A stretch of DNA of 64,000 bases from Hyalella azteca (Eukaryota; Arthropoda; Malacostraca; Amphipoda; Hyalellidae), in the NCBI RefSeq assembly GCF_000764305.2, contig NW_025943855.1, positions 248,001 through 312,000 of the forward strand. The letters run 5' to 3'. Made by a program: the position numbers and the translations under genes. Below, piece after piece: positions 50,591-63,034 of this stretch. Under the pieces are notes generated by a model. That model was not told the DNA's origin. It saw nothing but the letters and a program-made list of their open reading frames with translations, and did not search any database. Numbering within the stretch: the first letter of the stretch is position 1; each line of letters begins with the position of its first letter.

Positions 50591-50794
50591 AAATTCTCAG
50601 TTTAATACTGCGCACCAGTGAGTCACCACACAGATTAAAAAATTGAAAACAATAAAATTCCTCCCCACCTGGGACAACTTCCTGAGTATGGATTTAAACG
50701 GGGCTTGTGTCTGATTTTCCAGTTTAGTGTAAAGAAAATAGAAATCAAATTGAAGAAGAAGAAGATGCTCATGGCACTGAAATTGTCTATTAGT

Positions 50795-51142
50795 CAGGGT
50801 TGGCGATTTTTTTGATTTTTTTAAAAAAATCAAAAAAATCAAAAATCAATGATTTTTTCATGATTTTTTTGATTTATTTGATTTTTTTGATTTTTTCAAC
50901 TTTTTTGTCTTTTTGAAGTGTTCTTTTTTATGTTGCAATTAGCCCACTAACAATAACAGTATATGGATCATAAATGAATAACAATACCTCAATATAAATT
51001 AAAGACTGCCACTCAATATATTTAAATATATGAAAAAATCAAAAAAATCGAAAAAATAAAAAAAATCATGATTTTTTTATAAAAAAATCAAGTGATTTAA
51101 TCACATGATTTAATCATTTTGATTTAATCACTGCCAACCCTG
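50795..51142. mobile_element. hAT-superfamily MITE (348 bp)
   Basis: The terminal inverted repeats CAGGGTTGGC and GCCAACCCTG are flanked by a perfect 8-bp target duplication, CTATTAGT (50787-50794 and 51143-51150). The interior is GATTTTTT-rich on both arms, with no coding sequence. An 8-bp duplication with CAGGG ends is diagnostic of hAT. Confidence 0.92.
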
Positions 51143-51149
51143 CTATTAG

Positions 51150-52225
51150 TATTAGCCCCACATTTGTCTCATTCAGTTGGCTTCTGGAAAATCATGTGGA
51201 AGCCACCTGTAAATGAGACAAAATACCTCTTTTTACAGTCAATTTTGCCCATTTTTATGACCTGTGCCTAATTTTTCCATTAAATGAGAAAATGGCATAC
51301 TTTTTGCGTGCAACTTTTGAAAACCACCTGTGAATGGATTGTTTTTGCCCACAAATTTTAAAAAATTCTGCTCACTATTCCAGATAATGTTTGGGGTATA
51401 GTAGTGGTCACCAATTACTAACAGTTGGAATATTGGCGAAGTAAAAAAAATTTATATAAATATGATCTTATCTACTTCAAATTTTTTGTAATACATTATT
51501 AATGTTGAAATTAATATTATTGATGTAGGTAGTAGTAACCATTGATTAAGGTGAACATCTTACTCTCCAAGCCACAACTGGATTTTTGAAGTTTTGAATT
51601 TCCAAATTTTTGAGTCATGAGTCAGTTTTTCAAGCAATGACCTATTTTTCCTAAGCTCTGGAAAGCCAGTTTTGAACTGGAAACTGAATTGTTAAGCCAC
51701 ATGCACATATTATCCAAAATCTCTGATTTTTAATAGAAATAGAAAAAATATTTTTCTTTATCTATGAGGCATTCAAGGGTATCATATAATAATATACTTT
51801 TCATTTATGTAGACAAAACAATACATTAAGTGTTGAAATAATCTAAAAATATATTCTCTGAGAGAAAATAGTAAGGCATTGCAAAATTATTTTCAAATAC
51901 TCAGTCATTCATAATTAATTCAGTAAGCCTGAGTCTAATTTACATCTATAGATGCACAAAGAAAGGCAATTTTCTAGCTTCATGTGTTTGATGAAACAAT
52001 CACTTTTTTCCCCTCTGTTGTCAAACTAATGGTATATATTCACTTAATATGTGCAGTTCTATGTAATGTCACATTTATTCCAATTTAATTAAAATGAATT
52101 TTTCACTCGTGTACTTCTCACTTTACTGATGTAGTTTTTGTTAATTCACTAATGATTTTTTGAGTTTGTTGAGTAAAATTATATTTTACTATACAGCTAG
52201 TAAACAATTGTTCCTCATTTCAATC
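51150..52225. other. Intergenic or 5' intron of CAAP1
   Basis: 51560-51760 is a diverged relative of the 40561 repeat (ACATGCACATATTATCCAAAATCTCTG). The rest is AT-rich and featureless. Confidence 0.5.
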
Positions 52226-52237
52226 AGAATTACCACA

Positions 52238-52393
52238 ATGAAACCAAAACCCAATTCAGAAGATGTTGACGACAAGGAAGAGGAGTTGCACTCGCTTACT
52301 CACTACGTTGGAGATGAAGAACTGCTTGTCCAGCACATGTTTACTGCTATTCAGCACACTAAACTTGAAGCCATGATGCCACCAGTACTCAAG
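52238..52393 (+). CDS. CAAP1: CAAP1-like first certain coding exon
   Basis: Encodes MKPKPNSEDVDDKEEELHSL through AMMPPVLK; donor AAG|GTGAGA, phase 0. An acceptor-like TTCAATCAG ends at 52227, ten bases before the ATG, so the exon probably starts at 52228 and has either 5' UTR or upstream coding sequence before it. Confidence 0.8.
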
Positions 52394-55300
52394 GTGAGAG
52401 AGAATATGGGATATAAAAATACTAGGGGGCTTTTTTTATTAGGGGCAATTGTTGGCTTGCTATTTCTTATCTCTTTCTTATGAACATGTCCAGCACATGT
52501 TTACTGCCATTCAGCACACTAAACTTGAAGCCATGATGCCACCAGTACTCAAGGTGAGAGAGAATATGGGATATGAAAATAATAGGGGCAATTGTTGGCT
52601 TGCTATTTCTTATCTTGATTGATTAATTAGAAATCTATGTGTAGGATTTCTTGTATCAAAGTTGTGAGGCAGTAAATAGTTGAAGGCTCCTAATAAAGTC
52701 TTGTCGCCTTGAACATAGGCTACTATTCAGTTTCAGCTAGTTTTAATGTAAATCAATAGTTTTAAGTTATTGTTTCTGTCAAACAGAAAAGTGACAAAAT
52801 TTATCTGTGTGAATGTATAGGTATCCTGTATTTAATTTCAATTAGTGTTTATGAGACTTATCTTGTGTATGCGGTTTATTGCATACATATATTTATAATT
52901 GTCTTATGAACAACAACTTGTGCTTATGCATATTTTTAACTCTTATCAGTGAATGTGATTTTCTGCCTAATACTTCTGACAGTGTATCACTATCATGAAT
53001 GGGAAATAAACTTCTAAATGTTTGTAATATTTATACTGTTAATTGTTACCACTTGAGAATCTGGTTCAAAAAACCTAACTCGTTGAAATTTCCTCCTCCA
53101 CCTTTACCACCATGGCCACCATATCCTCTGCTGCCTCCCCCTCCACTAGCTCCACCCAAGTTAATAATTGTAGCTTCTATTTGTTGACCTGAATTGATTG
53201 CAGCCGCTCCTCCATTGATGTTTGAACCTCCAGCAACGTGCTGAGCTCTCTGTATTTTATAATCTCCTTCTGGGACCATGATTAGGTATATTTTGCCGCC
53301 CTCTCCTCCACCACCTCCGCCTCCTGCTGGAGGAGGTCGCAACGGAATACGGTGTCCGAAAGAGGAATGAGAAGTCCAGCCGGGCGGGATAGCATATTGA
53401 TTAATGGTACTGGTCGCTGCCGTTGCTAGATTTGCGTCTTTAGGAGAGTATTGAAGCTCTTCTAGTACATCTGAAGGCAATTGATCAATGAAGGGTTTTC
53501 GAAATTGTGCCGAGTTGGCATTGAATTTCAATCCTGCTTTATGTATTGGATTGTCATGTAGCAGCTTTGCCTGTCCCAAAAACGAAGGCAGTCGTGATTC
53601 TGTCACTTCTGCTAAAATTTCTTGCGCTCCGTAAAGAATCGGAGGCACTATTTCTTCAGACTTCTGGGGCGCTTCAAACTGTTTTGGTTCGTCATGAAAT
53701 TTGAATGTCGAGCTAAATGCACTGTTCGTGTTTTTTAAAGCGCCAACGCTTGGCGTGCCTTCACTGTTCAGTAGATCTTCCTCTGAACATCTTTCCATGG
53801 GCACGATTTTCTCACTATGCGCGTCGTGAGTTATCGACTCCGGATATCTACCTACGACATCGTCTGGTCCCTGATAGTGAGAAGTCATTCGCTGATCCCG
53901 GGATTTTTGCCGAAAATAATAATTTTCATATCCTTCGTTATTATTTTTTCCATCCCGAACAGTTCTAGACCCTCCGTAGTAGTCACTGAGTGTCCGTTGG
54001 TTCTCAGTATGAGCGGGAAGTTCATGAGTCCGTGGGTGGAGCAACTTTTGGGACGGTAGAGGTTCTGAAGTGATTTCTCTGTTAGCATCAGGGACATTCG
54101 CGTCGATGTTATAGTCCGCGTTGGAAAAATTAGATAACTTCGCTTCGCTGAATGGCTCTGAGTTTTCCTGAGAAGACGTCTGGTCGTTTTGACTGCCTTG
54201 GTAGACTCGTGCATTTCTACGCGCATGGTATTGCGCTGGGCCCTGCGGTGTAGCATAGTCGGCAATGTTGATAGCATGGCTTCCATATATCACTCCATTA
54301 TTCTTGCCGTCTTGCGGAAACCATTCACCGTCTCGATGAGAATCTGCAACTTTTGGTTGTTTATGGTGGTGTGTGCTATCATGAGTCTGCTCAGCGAAGA
54401 TAGTTATCCTATCATTAACGCGTTGCTTGTTGCTTTCGAAATCATGTTGTTCGACTATTCTCTCCCTTACGTGGTCGTTGCTCACAATTTCTTGGCCATA
54501 TTGTTCATTTCTTTGAGAGTCCTCTACGTTTTCTTCGTGATATTCATTTTCTTGCTCGTTTGCGTTGCTATGATTCTCTTTATTTCGAGCATTGTCTCTC
54601 TGATTCGAACTGTCTGCTCTGTCCTCGGAATTTCCTTGAACGCCATCTTTAGACGAAAAATTTTCAGTGTTCGAAGCATGTGTCTGGAATATATTCCTGA
54701 TTTCACCATCGTATTGTCTTTGGCCTTGCGCTGCATGGTTTCCACTTCTTGCTCTTTGTAATGAACCTGTTGGCTGTTGATGAATGTCAGCAGGAGGAAA
54801 CGAATCTCGGTTCTGCACAAAATGTTCGTGTGTCACAAATTCCTCTTTATGTCTAAAATTAGTCAATATATCTTTTATATCTCCGAAGCCATGGCTTCCT
54901 ACTTTGTATTCATTGAACGCATCTTGCGCCTCGGTGTTCGGGCGTCCGTCGTGAAGTCCCGTGATTCTTCCCAATTTATTTTCGTCTATAATTTTTTCGG
55001 TTGAATTTCGTTCCTCGACATCTCGTTGATCTTGCTTATTAATTAAATCACTAAAATCGCTACCCGCCGTGCTGACAAAATCCAGCTTATGAGAGCCCAA
55101 CCAAGTACCGTGACGAGACAACAGCTCTTGGCTTGCTCGTTCAAAACGTTTTTTCAAACAATTGTTATGTTTTTTCTTAATTTGTTCTTTGATGGGTCTA
55201 ATTTCTGCCATAATTTGTTTCTTTTCCCTAGGATTTAACGTTTCTGATCTCAATTTATCATTTATTTCTGCATTGACTCTGCCCTCGGCATTTTTTCCTT

Positions 55301-58300
55301 CGCCTTGGATATGATAGTAAGATTTTTCATCAGTCTTACCATCCTCTGAACGCCTATCGACTAATTTATTTTTGAAACTCTCCCGTAATTCCGTATCCGT
55401 TTTTGCGTTGCCGCGCGCATGCTCCTCGTACGCGCTGCGCTTCTCCCTCACTGACTTGGGGTAGTCGACAGGGAGGTCCACGGCGCCGTGGTATAGCGTG
55501 GGAAAAAACTCTTCGTCAAATCCCGCACTGATTTTGGACGTTTTCACTCTAGGGTAGTGGATCCTCTGTTGAAAATTTGGAAAAAAATGAGAAAATTCAG
55601 GAAATTTGCTCATTTGTATACAAGACAGCCACAGATTCACTTGCAGAATCACCAGGAGCGTAGAGACTGTGATCACTGTCAGTGTAGTATGATGTTATAA
55701 TAAAATTTAAGCATAACATTACGTAGGCAACTAAGTTACCTATCATCAGCACGTTAATGAAATGAACAAGCCAGAATATGCACGAGATTAAACTTGCTTC
55801 AACTCACCAAGTACGATTTAGTGAGAGACTGTTTGAGGTAGCGTTGATCGTAATCTTCGTTGACTTCATAATATGGTTCATCCGGCCAGCCAGCATGTGC
55901 GTGTTCCAAGAAAAAAGCTGCAAATAATGTGAATGTCATTCGTTTTCCAGTATTAATTATGTCGATCAAATAAAACTTAGATGTATGTGAAAAATTATCA
56001 ATGTTACCGACGCTTTTTTCATGATGCATTTTCGTTTCATTCATACGAAACACCTCTAAATGTTCAGGTAGCCTCACTGAAACTGAAACGTGACACCCGA
56101 CTTTCAAGAAACAAGTCCCCGTCAATCACTTTTATTATCCAGATAATAAAATGCTGACAGCTCATAAATATAAGGTATTAGCTTGTCAACATTTTACAAT
56201 ATATCAGCTGTTAGTTGATCATCGGAACATGTAAGACTTTTAGCGACATAACAATAACGTTGATTTGAACCTAAATGTGGTGTCAGTTTCAATCGGATAT
56301 TGCAAAGATTAAAGCAGCAAATTAAACTTTTTATATCATATTTTTATTCATAGAAAAAATATGCATGCTGCATTTATAGTGGTTGACGCTTTGATTAGGC
56401 CTTTTAGGCCTAATGTCGCCGCCACCTTGCGAATGTCGACCAGTATTTTCATGGCGACTTTTAAACCCTAAACTCGCTGCTCCAATTTTTGTGATCTTAA
56501 CTACTCGACCACCACAAGTATTTTTAGGACAGCTGGGCTATAACTCTTACCTAAGGCCGCGACGATTACTGCTAATTTCATGGGGACACCCGCCCGTTGC
56601 GGTGCCATCGATGATGTTGTGGCCACGACCTGCGGGCAGTTCGCATCAGTTTTACTAATTAAATATCATTCTAAAAATATTAGGATGCTTTGGTTATTTT
56701 TGCACTTTACCGGTGTCGTTATTATTTTAGTATTTACGTACATGATATTACTATACTCGCCATTATGATTTATAGTATTACGTCATCTAGGATGTAGCTC
56801 CTTAACTCGTGTGTTACGTGGCTATTTCGAAACCCTATCTCGGTATTCATTTCAGCATATTTGCACTCCGTATTAATAATCAAGATGTCGGTGTTAATAT
56901 AAAATTTTACTTTTTTCTAATCTTAGTTATCTGTGTGAACGATTTACTGTAGCTATTATGTTACGAATTTCTACATGACACATACACGAAACAAGTTAAT
57001 TTTAGAATACATCTCTTATTTTCCTTATATACCAAACGGGCGTTATTCCCCCACATCAATTAATGCGCTTGGAGAAATATTAATGGCTCTATTACGATCT
57101 GCCTATTAAAAATTTTTAAGTTTTGTTAACAATCTGCAGGGATATATCTACTTGTTTGTTATTGAAACGATGAAAATGAGATTACGTATTCATGAACTTT
57201 CATCACTTATTGACCTAAATCTCAATAATGGTTCTTGCGAATACTAATACACATGAACAAATTTGTATACATTATTATATTTGTTCCAGAAAACGCGTTC
57301 CTCGTAATAATCGAAGCAAACCAATTATTTTATTATTTTTTCTTCATTATCATCTTTGAATCTCCCTTCATGCACATTGTGCACGCGTATTTTTAAGAAA
57401 ATTTTCACCACTTATTTATTAAGTTCCGCTTATGGTTTAGAATACTGTGCAAGAGTATCTCCGTTGATTCATGTTTGATATAAAAACGTACCGTGCACCT
57501 GAGAGCTACACACAGCACGCTTGCTCCATCGCAGTCCTGAGATACTCTCAGTCGCGCGTTACTATACGACGCTCTTTTATAACAGCGTTCCCTTCACTGT
57601 GCCTTCGTGCAACAAAAGATACGCTACACAAACAACCTCCTGCCTTCCTTCAGGCCTCATATGGCTGCTGCACGCTGTCATATTAATATTTCGACATTTG
57701 TACCTGCAAAATCTGCAGTGTGAATTGATAAATTTTTTAGAAGCAAGGCCATGCCGTTGTAAGATAAACTGTAAGCAAATCTGTTTGAAGTGCCTTCCAA
57801 TGCGCTGTTTTTTTCTGTTGCTGCTGATTACGCCCTCAATATTTGTTTCTGACTAGCCGAACGAATTTCCCTTTAACCTTTTGATTGAAGAATTCTGTTA
57901 TGATTGAATTCTGATTTGATTTGATTGAATAATTCTGTTGATTTTGGTTAATTGGTAACGTGGCCACTACAAACCAATGATAGATAAACATAGTTTTTTT
58001 ATGAAATCGGACTTGAAAATAATGATGGTCTTATATCATGATCAGTCTCACTACGTACTATCATAGCCGAAGATTTAGTTTCCTACTCACCGATGTGCTT
58101 CAAAGGCTTCCTATTGGTTATGATTTCAACGAATTAAATCTCTTTATTCTTGTGCTCACGGCGCGTTTTGACGTGATGCAAACACGTTTGTAGGAGACAC
58201 GCAACATTGTGCGTTGTGTCATCTGAGAGCGAAAGTTAACAGCTTCGCTCAGTCTTTTCTTTTCGAGCTTGAATCTTCTGTCGTCTTCTCTGTCACTATA

Positions 58301-61300
58301 ATAAAGCCCCAAAAACGCAGACTCTTGTTTCTGTTGACTTGTTTTGTACTCGATATCTTTTCAAATGTAAATGAAGGCCTGAGGGGGGAAAGGAAAAAGA
58401 GTGTGTGTATATACTGTTCTGCATGAGACCGGTTAACCTGTAATGAAATGTGTCAAGTCACGGGAAAGCTCAGTTGATGTCGCTTCGAATTGTGCTTCCA
58501 TGCAACCACAGGATGTAAAAAGTACTTTAGAGGATCTTGAACTCAATTTTAATGCTTAATTTTTTATTTAATGTATACACGTGTAACTCCTAAACTGATG
58601 CACGTAATTACTAAGGCCCGACTTGAATACAGTTGCTGAATTTATAACATATAATTGCACCCGTATAAATTTTTACGATTCATTGATGATCAAGTGTTTC
58701 ATCAACAATATATTTCTAATAGTTCCGATGAAATTTTATAATGTAATGATAAATGCATGATAATTATTTGCAATATTTCCAGGCAATTCCACTGCAGGAT
58801 CTGAAATTGTTGTGCATCCACGAACTGCGCGGCATAAGCAAGAAAAGGATCGTCGCCATAATCCAGGGTAAGAGAAGATCTTGCCAATAAAAATCTTTTT
58901 GCAACCTTGAGCTAAATTAAATGTGGAATTTCTCCTATAATTTTTATGGCAAGTAAAGTCCATCATTTTTTCAATTCGACATTATTGAGTGGTGAAATGT
59001 GTCACATTGATTTGAATGGCATGCCTTCTTATTTCTTTGATTCGATTGATGCTTAATAGAAGTTCTTTCTTATTTGAGTAAAAATGTTTTCCTCTCATTT
59101 TGAGTATTTTATAGATAGTACTGTCAGTTAGAGATTGAATAGAATATCATTCGCAACACTGGCATTAATTAGAGTTCAATAATAGCCACTTAAGGCATCC
59201 CTCGAAGCTAACTGTACCCAGTGAGAGGCTGACTGCAAAAAAGGTAATCATTCTCCTGCTTTGCAATATTGCTTCAGGATTGCATATATTTTGCAATGCC
59301 ACTTAACTCAATCGCGAAATCAGAATCCCTATTTACCCGATGTATGCATCATTACGGAGGATGATTCAGCAGAATGAGTTATATTATGTGACCTTGGCTT
59401 AGGTCGCAACATGTCAGACTCCAGCGACTCTGAGGACGAAGAGGAGCTGCCTGAGGCTACGAAACCGCAGCGGGGCAGACGAGTGTGAGTTTTGCAATTG
59501 TATAATGTAAAAACTTTAAATTATCTCAATAATTTAGGAATTAAGTTAATAGTTTAGGAATTATCTTAATAATTTAGGAATTATGTTGATAATTTAGGAA
59601 TTATGTTGATAATTTAGGAATTATGTTAATAATTTAGGAGTTATGTTAATAACTTAGGAATTATGTTAATTTAGGAATTATCTTAATAATTTAATCTAAA
59701 GACCATATATTACCTTGACAATATAATCTGAAGGTCGGAGATTACGTTAATAGTTTAATATAATGGACAGGAATTAGGTTGATGATTTAGTCTAAAGACA
59801 ATGAATTACGTTGATAATTTAGTCTGGATACCTGGGCAATTTAACCTAACTTTCCTTCTCAATAATCTTTAATGCTAACAAGATTTATAGTTGGTAATAT
59901 GCTTCCAAGTATGTTTTTTGTGTATATTTAAAAGAAAAATTTGCCTTTTCAGTAAATTTGGATAAATCGGTGTTAATTTCTTAATAAATTGTTTTAATTT
60001 TTATTGATTGACAAGAAAGCATTTCAGTAACGTCTGTATCTTATAGATAGGCATATAATCATACATTATTGTTTGATCTAATTCTATTCAGTTAAGAAAT
60101 TGTAAAACTTGCCTTGCAGTTTTCATGATAATATAGTTTAATCAAAATTAATATTTATATGTACGTTGAATATTAGTTCTCATTTTCATTATCCTAATAA
60201 GAAAAACTTGTTTTACGTTTGTATCTCGTTTGTATCTCGAGCAATTCATATCTGTGAGCTTAGATCAACTTGACTCGCAATTATTTATTTCAAATGTATT
60301 ACTTTCTATTCATTTATGAAGTTTAGTGCATGAAAGAACATAAGTACCTTATTGGTACAAATAATAAATATCCTTATTTACATTTTCGGTTTTGCCATCT
60401 GTAATTCTTACAACTACTCGAATTTTTTATTGGTACAGAAACGACGGCGAGGCTGACGCCGCAGATCCTAACAAACCTATGGACATCGTAGAGCTGGAGA
60501 TGCGAGCTCGCCTCATCCAAACCATGCTCAAAAAAGACCCAAAAAACAAAGACATTCCTGGCCTGGAAGATATCAAAGCCAAGATAAAGAGCGAGCCTTT
60601 ATCAGACCGCAGCCGTAGCGGCTCTTCGAGTAGGAGTTACTCGAGCCGCAGTTACTCCCGCAGCCTGAGTAGGAGTAGTTCTTACTACAGCTCAGACTCT
60701 GAAAACCGGCGTAAAAAACATCGATCTTCTCGTCATCGCTCGCGCCGAGACAGACGCGCTCGCCGCGGTAAGAGCCATCGCGATTCCAGCAAGAAGCGCG
60801 ATTCTAGTCGTGATAATTCTGCGGCAACGCCCGATAAAAATGACGATAAGAAGCGGCAGAGTAAGAAAACTAGAATAAGTCGAAAAGAGTTCGAAGATCG
60901 CATGAAAAAAGCTAAGGAGAATAGAACCTACCGCAAGAGAACAGATTCTGAAGACAACTCGAAGCATGAAAAACCCACGAGAGTTGGGGAAGAACATGAG
61001 CCCCAAGAGCGATCTCCCTACGTTGAACACGAAGAAAAGATTGCCAAGGAGCCAGCTGAAGATGAATCTGAAAAAGAAGAGGGAGAAATCGATAGCAACG
61101 AAGAAGGCAGTGGTCTCGATAGTGATAGAAGTTTCAGGCGCAAGAAAGGGCAACGCTCGCGTAGCTACTCGAGCGACAGGAGCGTGTCCGGTAAACGTTC
61201 CAGACGCAATAAAGACAAGAAGCACAGTCGTAGGAAGGACCGTCGTCTACCTGTGGACAAAAACCTGATCTTGGCGACTCTAAACGACGGAAATGTTCCT

Positions 61301-63034
61301 AACGTCCCCATTGACAAGAAGTCTAAATATAAGTCGGGCATTGAAGCCGTTGACTCGGAAGAAGATTTTGATAGTATGACAGGTGGTGCTAGAAAAGAAC
61401 CCGAGGCTAAAGCTGGTCTCCGTATGGATCGTAGTAACGTAAGCTTTTCGTTCAATAAGAAGTTAGCTCCTAATTTGATGAGTAGCACAGATTTTGAATT
61501 CGGGCTGTCATATGGAGGACCTTCACAAGCTACCCCTATTATTTCACCGCCCAGTCAAAATAAGGCCCAAGTTGGTGATCAGATCGTCATAAGTTCGGAC
61601 AGCGAAGGCGAGTCCAAAGCAGGTAAGAACAATAAGAAAAACAGTGATGAGATTACTTCGGCTCCTGAGGTAGACGACAGTCAAGTTCCACTCAACGTCT
61701 CAGACGAAAATGACCTCCAGCGTTGTGAGGAGACCGTCATGAAAGATATTTTTGCAGACATGGAAGAAGAGGACGAACGAGAAAAGAATTTCGAGAAAAA
61801 TTCCGACGTGCCCATCAAAATTGAAACCACGGAGCAGTCTGACGACAGTGACGCGGCAGCTGATGCTGGAGATATAAATAAGGTTAGTTCGAAGTACGGA
61901 AGCGTATCCGACCCTAATGCCGCCCTGAAGCAAGAAATCTTATCTCCTGAAATTCCGGAATATTATCGAAACATTCGGGAGGAACCCGCTGCACTAGAGC
62001 GGTCAGTTGCTGATGATTCTGAAGAAGGAGCCTGTAGTGATGAGGATGGCAATAATGTTGAGAGCTCATCAGAAAAATTTATAAATTCTTTTCGTTCCGC
62101 TCCTGACGACAGTCCGACCAAACCAGAGGAGATGGATGCATCAAGTAGGTCTTACACTCCAGTTGATGCCGCGCCTGAAAATATCAATCGGAACGGCCAT
62201 CTTAGTGAAGATGACGACGAAGATGTTGGACTAGTAGATCTGCCTGAGGACGAACATTTTGCTATTGATTTAGACGAGGATTCCGACTCTGTTAGTAAAT
62301 ACGAAGATACCCCGTTCCCTACTGCGGCGGAAAGGGGCGAAGACAGCGACGTTACTGCTGACAAAACCGATTTCTACCGAGGAGCCGACAACTTGAACAC
62401 GAGTGCGGACAATTCTTTGTCTGCAAACCAACCAGAGCAAAAAGAACGTAAAACTGATTCTGAAGAAGAGGGAGAAATTGAAGAAGATGCTGGATTGGTA
62501 GAGTTAGAGCCAGGAGAGGCGGAAGAACTTTCGTCAGCCTTGCTACCGTTAACACGAGGCCGCAGACAAGGAGGTACTGAAATAATCGGAGAAATTGAAC
62601 CTTCCACAAGAGACGCGACCGGGCTTGACAATCTCGCGGGATCGGGATCAAGTTGGAGCTCCAGGTGGCTGCAAAGTGAGAAAGTTCAAAAAGTCGTCAC
62701 CAACAGTAAAATGCTTAGCCGCATGAGGAAGCGGATTAAGATTGACAAGATCAACTCTAAGGCCGGCGCCGCATCGACTGCTTCCGACGGCACGGCCGTT
62801 GATCCGAACGCAGATGAAGGATCTTCTGAACAGGCCTCACAAGACGGGTCATCCGTACCAGTTATTAGCAGCATGGAGGCTTACCAAAGACTCGTGGGCA
62901 AACCTGAGGTTTTATCGGACGCAACAACGGAGAACACAAACGTCCAAGTCGAGACTGAGAAGACAGGAGATGCTGACGAGGGCTCGTCTGACGACAGCGA
63001 CGAAGATCTCTGGTCTAAAATGATGGGTAACTGA
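52238..63034 (+). CDS. CAAP1: CAAP1-like protein with long RS-rich and acidic tail
   Basis: Exons 52238-52393, 58783-58867, 59403-59484 and 60439-63034, with all phases consistent; 2919 nt, 972 residues. The first two exons give LHSLTHYVGDEELLVQHMFT..KLEAMMPPVLK and AIPLQDLKLLCIHELRGISK. These parallel human CAAP1's KKEMLQQCFCII..LQKMLPDVLK and the following IKKLCQEQLELLSEKKILKI block. Exon 4 opens with VELEMRARLIQTMLKK (about residues 125-140), matching the LELEMRARAIKALMK near the end of human CAAP1 (about 361 aa). Here the protein then runs on for about 830 residues. CAAP1 is described in mammals as an inhibitor of caspase activity and apoptosis; in this animal the role is inferred. Start: M at 52238 is the first Met after acceptor CAATCAG; an upstream exon is possible. 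Candidate poly(A) signals AATAAA are at 63501 and 63645. Confidence 0.75.
52328..52617 (+). repeat. Tandem duplication of CAAP1 exon 3' end and donor (160-bp offset)
   Basis: GTCCAGCACATGTTTACTGC begins at 52328 and again at 52488. The second copy repeats the last about 66 bp of the exon with one silent change (GCT to GCC), the donor GTGAGA and about 60 bp of intron, minus a short T-rich stretch. The near identity says it is recent. Confidence 0.9.
53046..55939 (-). CDS. Predicted secreted Gly/Asn/Gln-rich protein, nested in CAAP1 intron 1
   Basis: Two exons: 55939-55808 and 55565-53046, donor TTG|GTGAGT and acceptor TTTTTTTCCAAATTTTCAACAG, both phase 0; 883 residues. The N-terminus MTFTLFAAFFLEHAHA is a signal peptide with likely cleavage before GWPDEPYYE. 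A furin-type site R-E-K-R is at 84-87, after which the chain is long, charged and Asn/Gln/His-rich (about 90-700). Near the C-terminus are a PPPAGGGGGGGEGG spacer, a conserved-looking KIYLIMVPEGDYKIQRAQ block, and a Gly-rich end closing NFNELGFLNQILKW. I do not recognise the family; an extracellular matrix, cuticle or secreted structural role is inference from composition. An acceptor-like TTATTTGCAG at 55918 leaves open that the true first exon lies further upstream. The long frame and clean splice join make it a real gene. Candidate poly(A) signal: minus-strand AATAAA at 52875-52880. Confidence 0.85.
55940..58782. other. CAAP1 intron 1 remainder and upstream flank of the nested gene
   Basis: No gene or array is recognised. 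A CpG-richer stretch lies at about 56410-56640. Short plus-strand frames at 56.4 and 57.5 kb have no recognisable content. Confidence 0.5.
58783..58867 (+). CDS. CAAP1: CAAP1-like second certain exon
   Basis: Acceptor CAATATTTCCAG, donor CAGG|GTAAGA. It encodes AIPLQDLKLLCIHELRGISK, then KRIVAIIQG, aligning with the SIEEIKKLCQEQLELLSEKK and ILKILEG stretch of human CAAP1. 85 bp. Confidence 0.8.
59403..59484 (+). CDS. CAAP1: CAAP1-like third certain exon: acidic linker
   Basis: Acceptor CTTGGCTTAG, donor CGAGT|GTGAGT. It encodes RNMSDSSDSEDEEELPEATK then PQRGRR. The acidic Ser/Asp/Glu run resembles the DSDMEEEADDGS segment that follows the same domain in human CAAP1. Confidence 0.78.
59520..59700. 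repeat. 19-20-bp tandem array, about 9 copies
   Basis: Unit AATTTAGGAATTATGTTGAT with variants, in the intron before the last CAAP1 exon. Confidence 0.85.
59701..60438 (+). other. CAAP1 last intron, no further feature
   Basis: AT-rich, with ATTACGTTGATAATTTAG remnants trailing the array to about 59830. Ends at acceptor TTATTGGTACAG. Confidence 0.6.
60439..63034 (+). CDS. CAAP1: CAAP1-like terminal exon with RS and acidic tail
   Basis: 865 codons including the stop. Order: acidic leader, the VELEMRARLIQTML helix (about residues 125-138), IKSEPL, a dense RS/SR domain (about 158-235), a Lys/Glu-rich segment, a second small RS patch, then about 450 residues of Asp/Glu/Ser-rich disordered sequence with EEEGEIEED and DDSDEDLWSKMMGN at the end. 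WSSRWLQSEKVQKVVTNSKM, followed by RKRIKIDKI, is a basic, conserved-looking helix near residue 855-885. RS and acidic tails are typical of nuclear RNA-processing proteins, so nuclear location is inferred. A 177-codon minus-strand frame over the RS region is antisense shadow. Confidence 0.8.

Noticed and set aside
54189..54761. 190-codon plus-strand frame
   Set aside because: Antisense shadow of the nested secreted-protein gene; hydrophobic runs arise from the complement of its polar codons.
60692..61225. 177-codon minus-strand frame
   Set aside because: Antisense of the RS-rich part of the CAAP1-like terminal exon.
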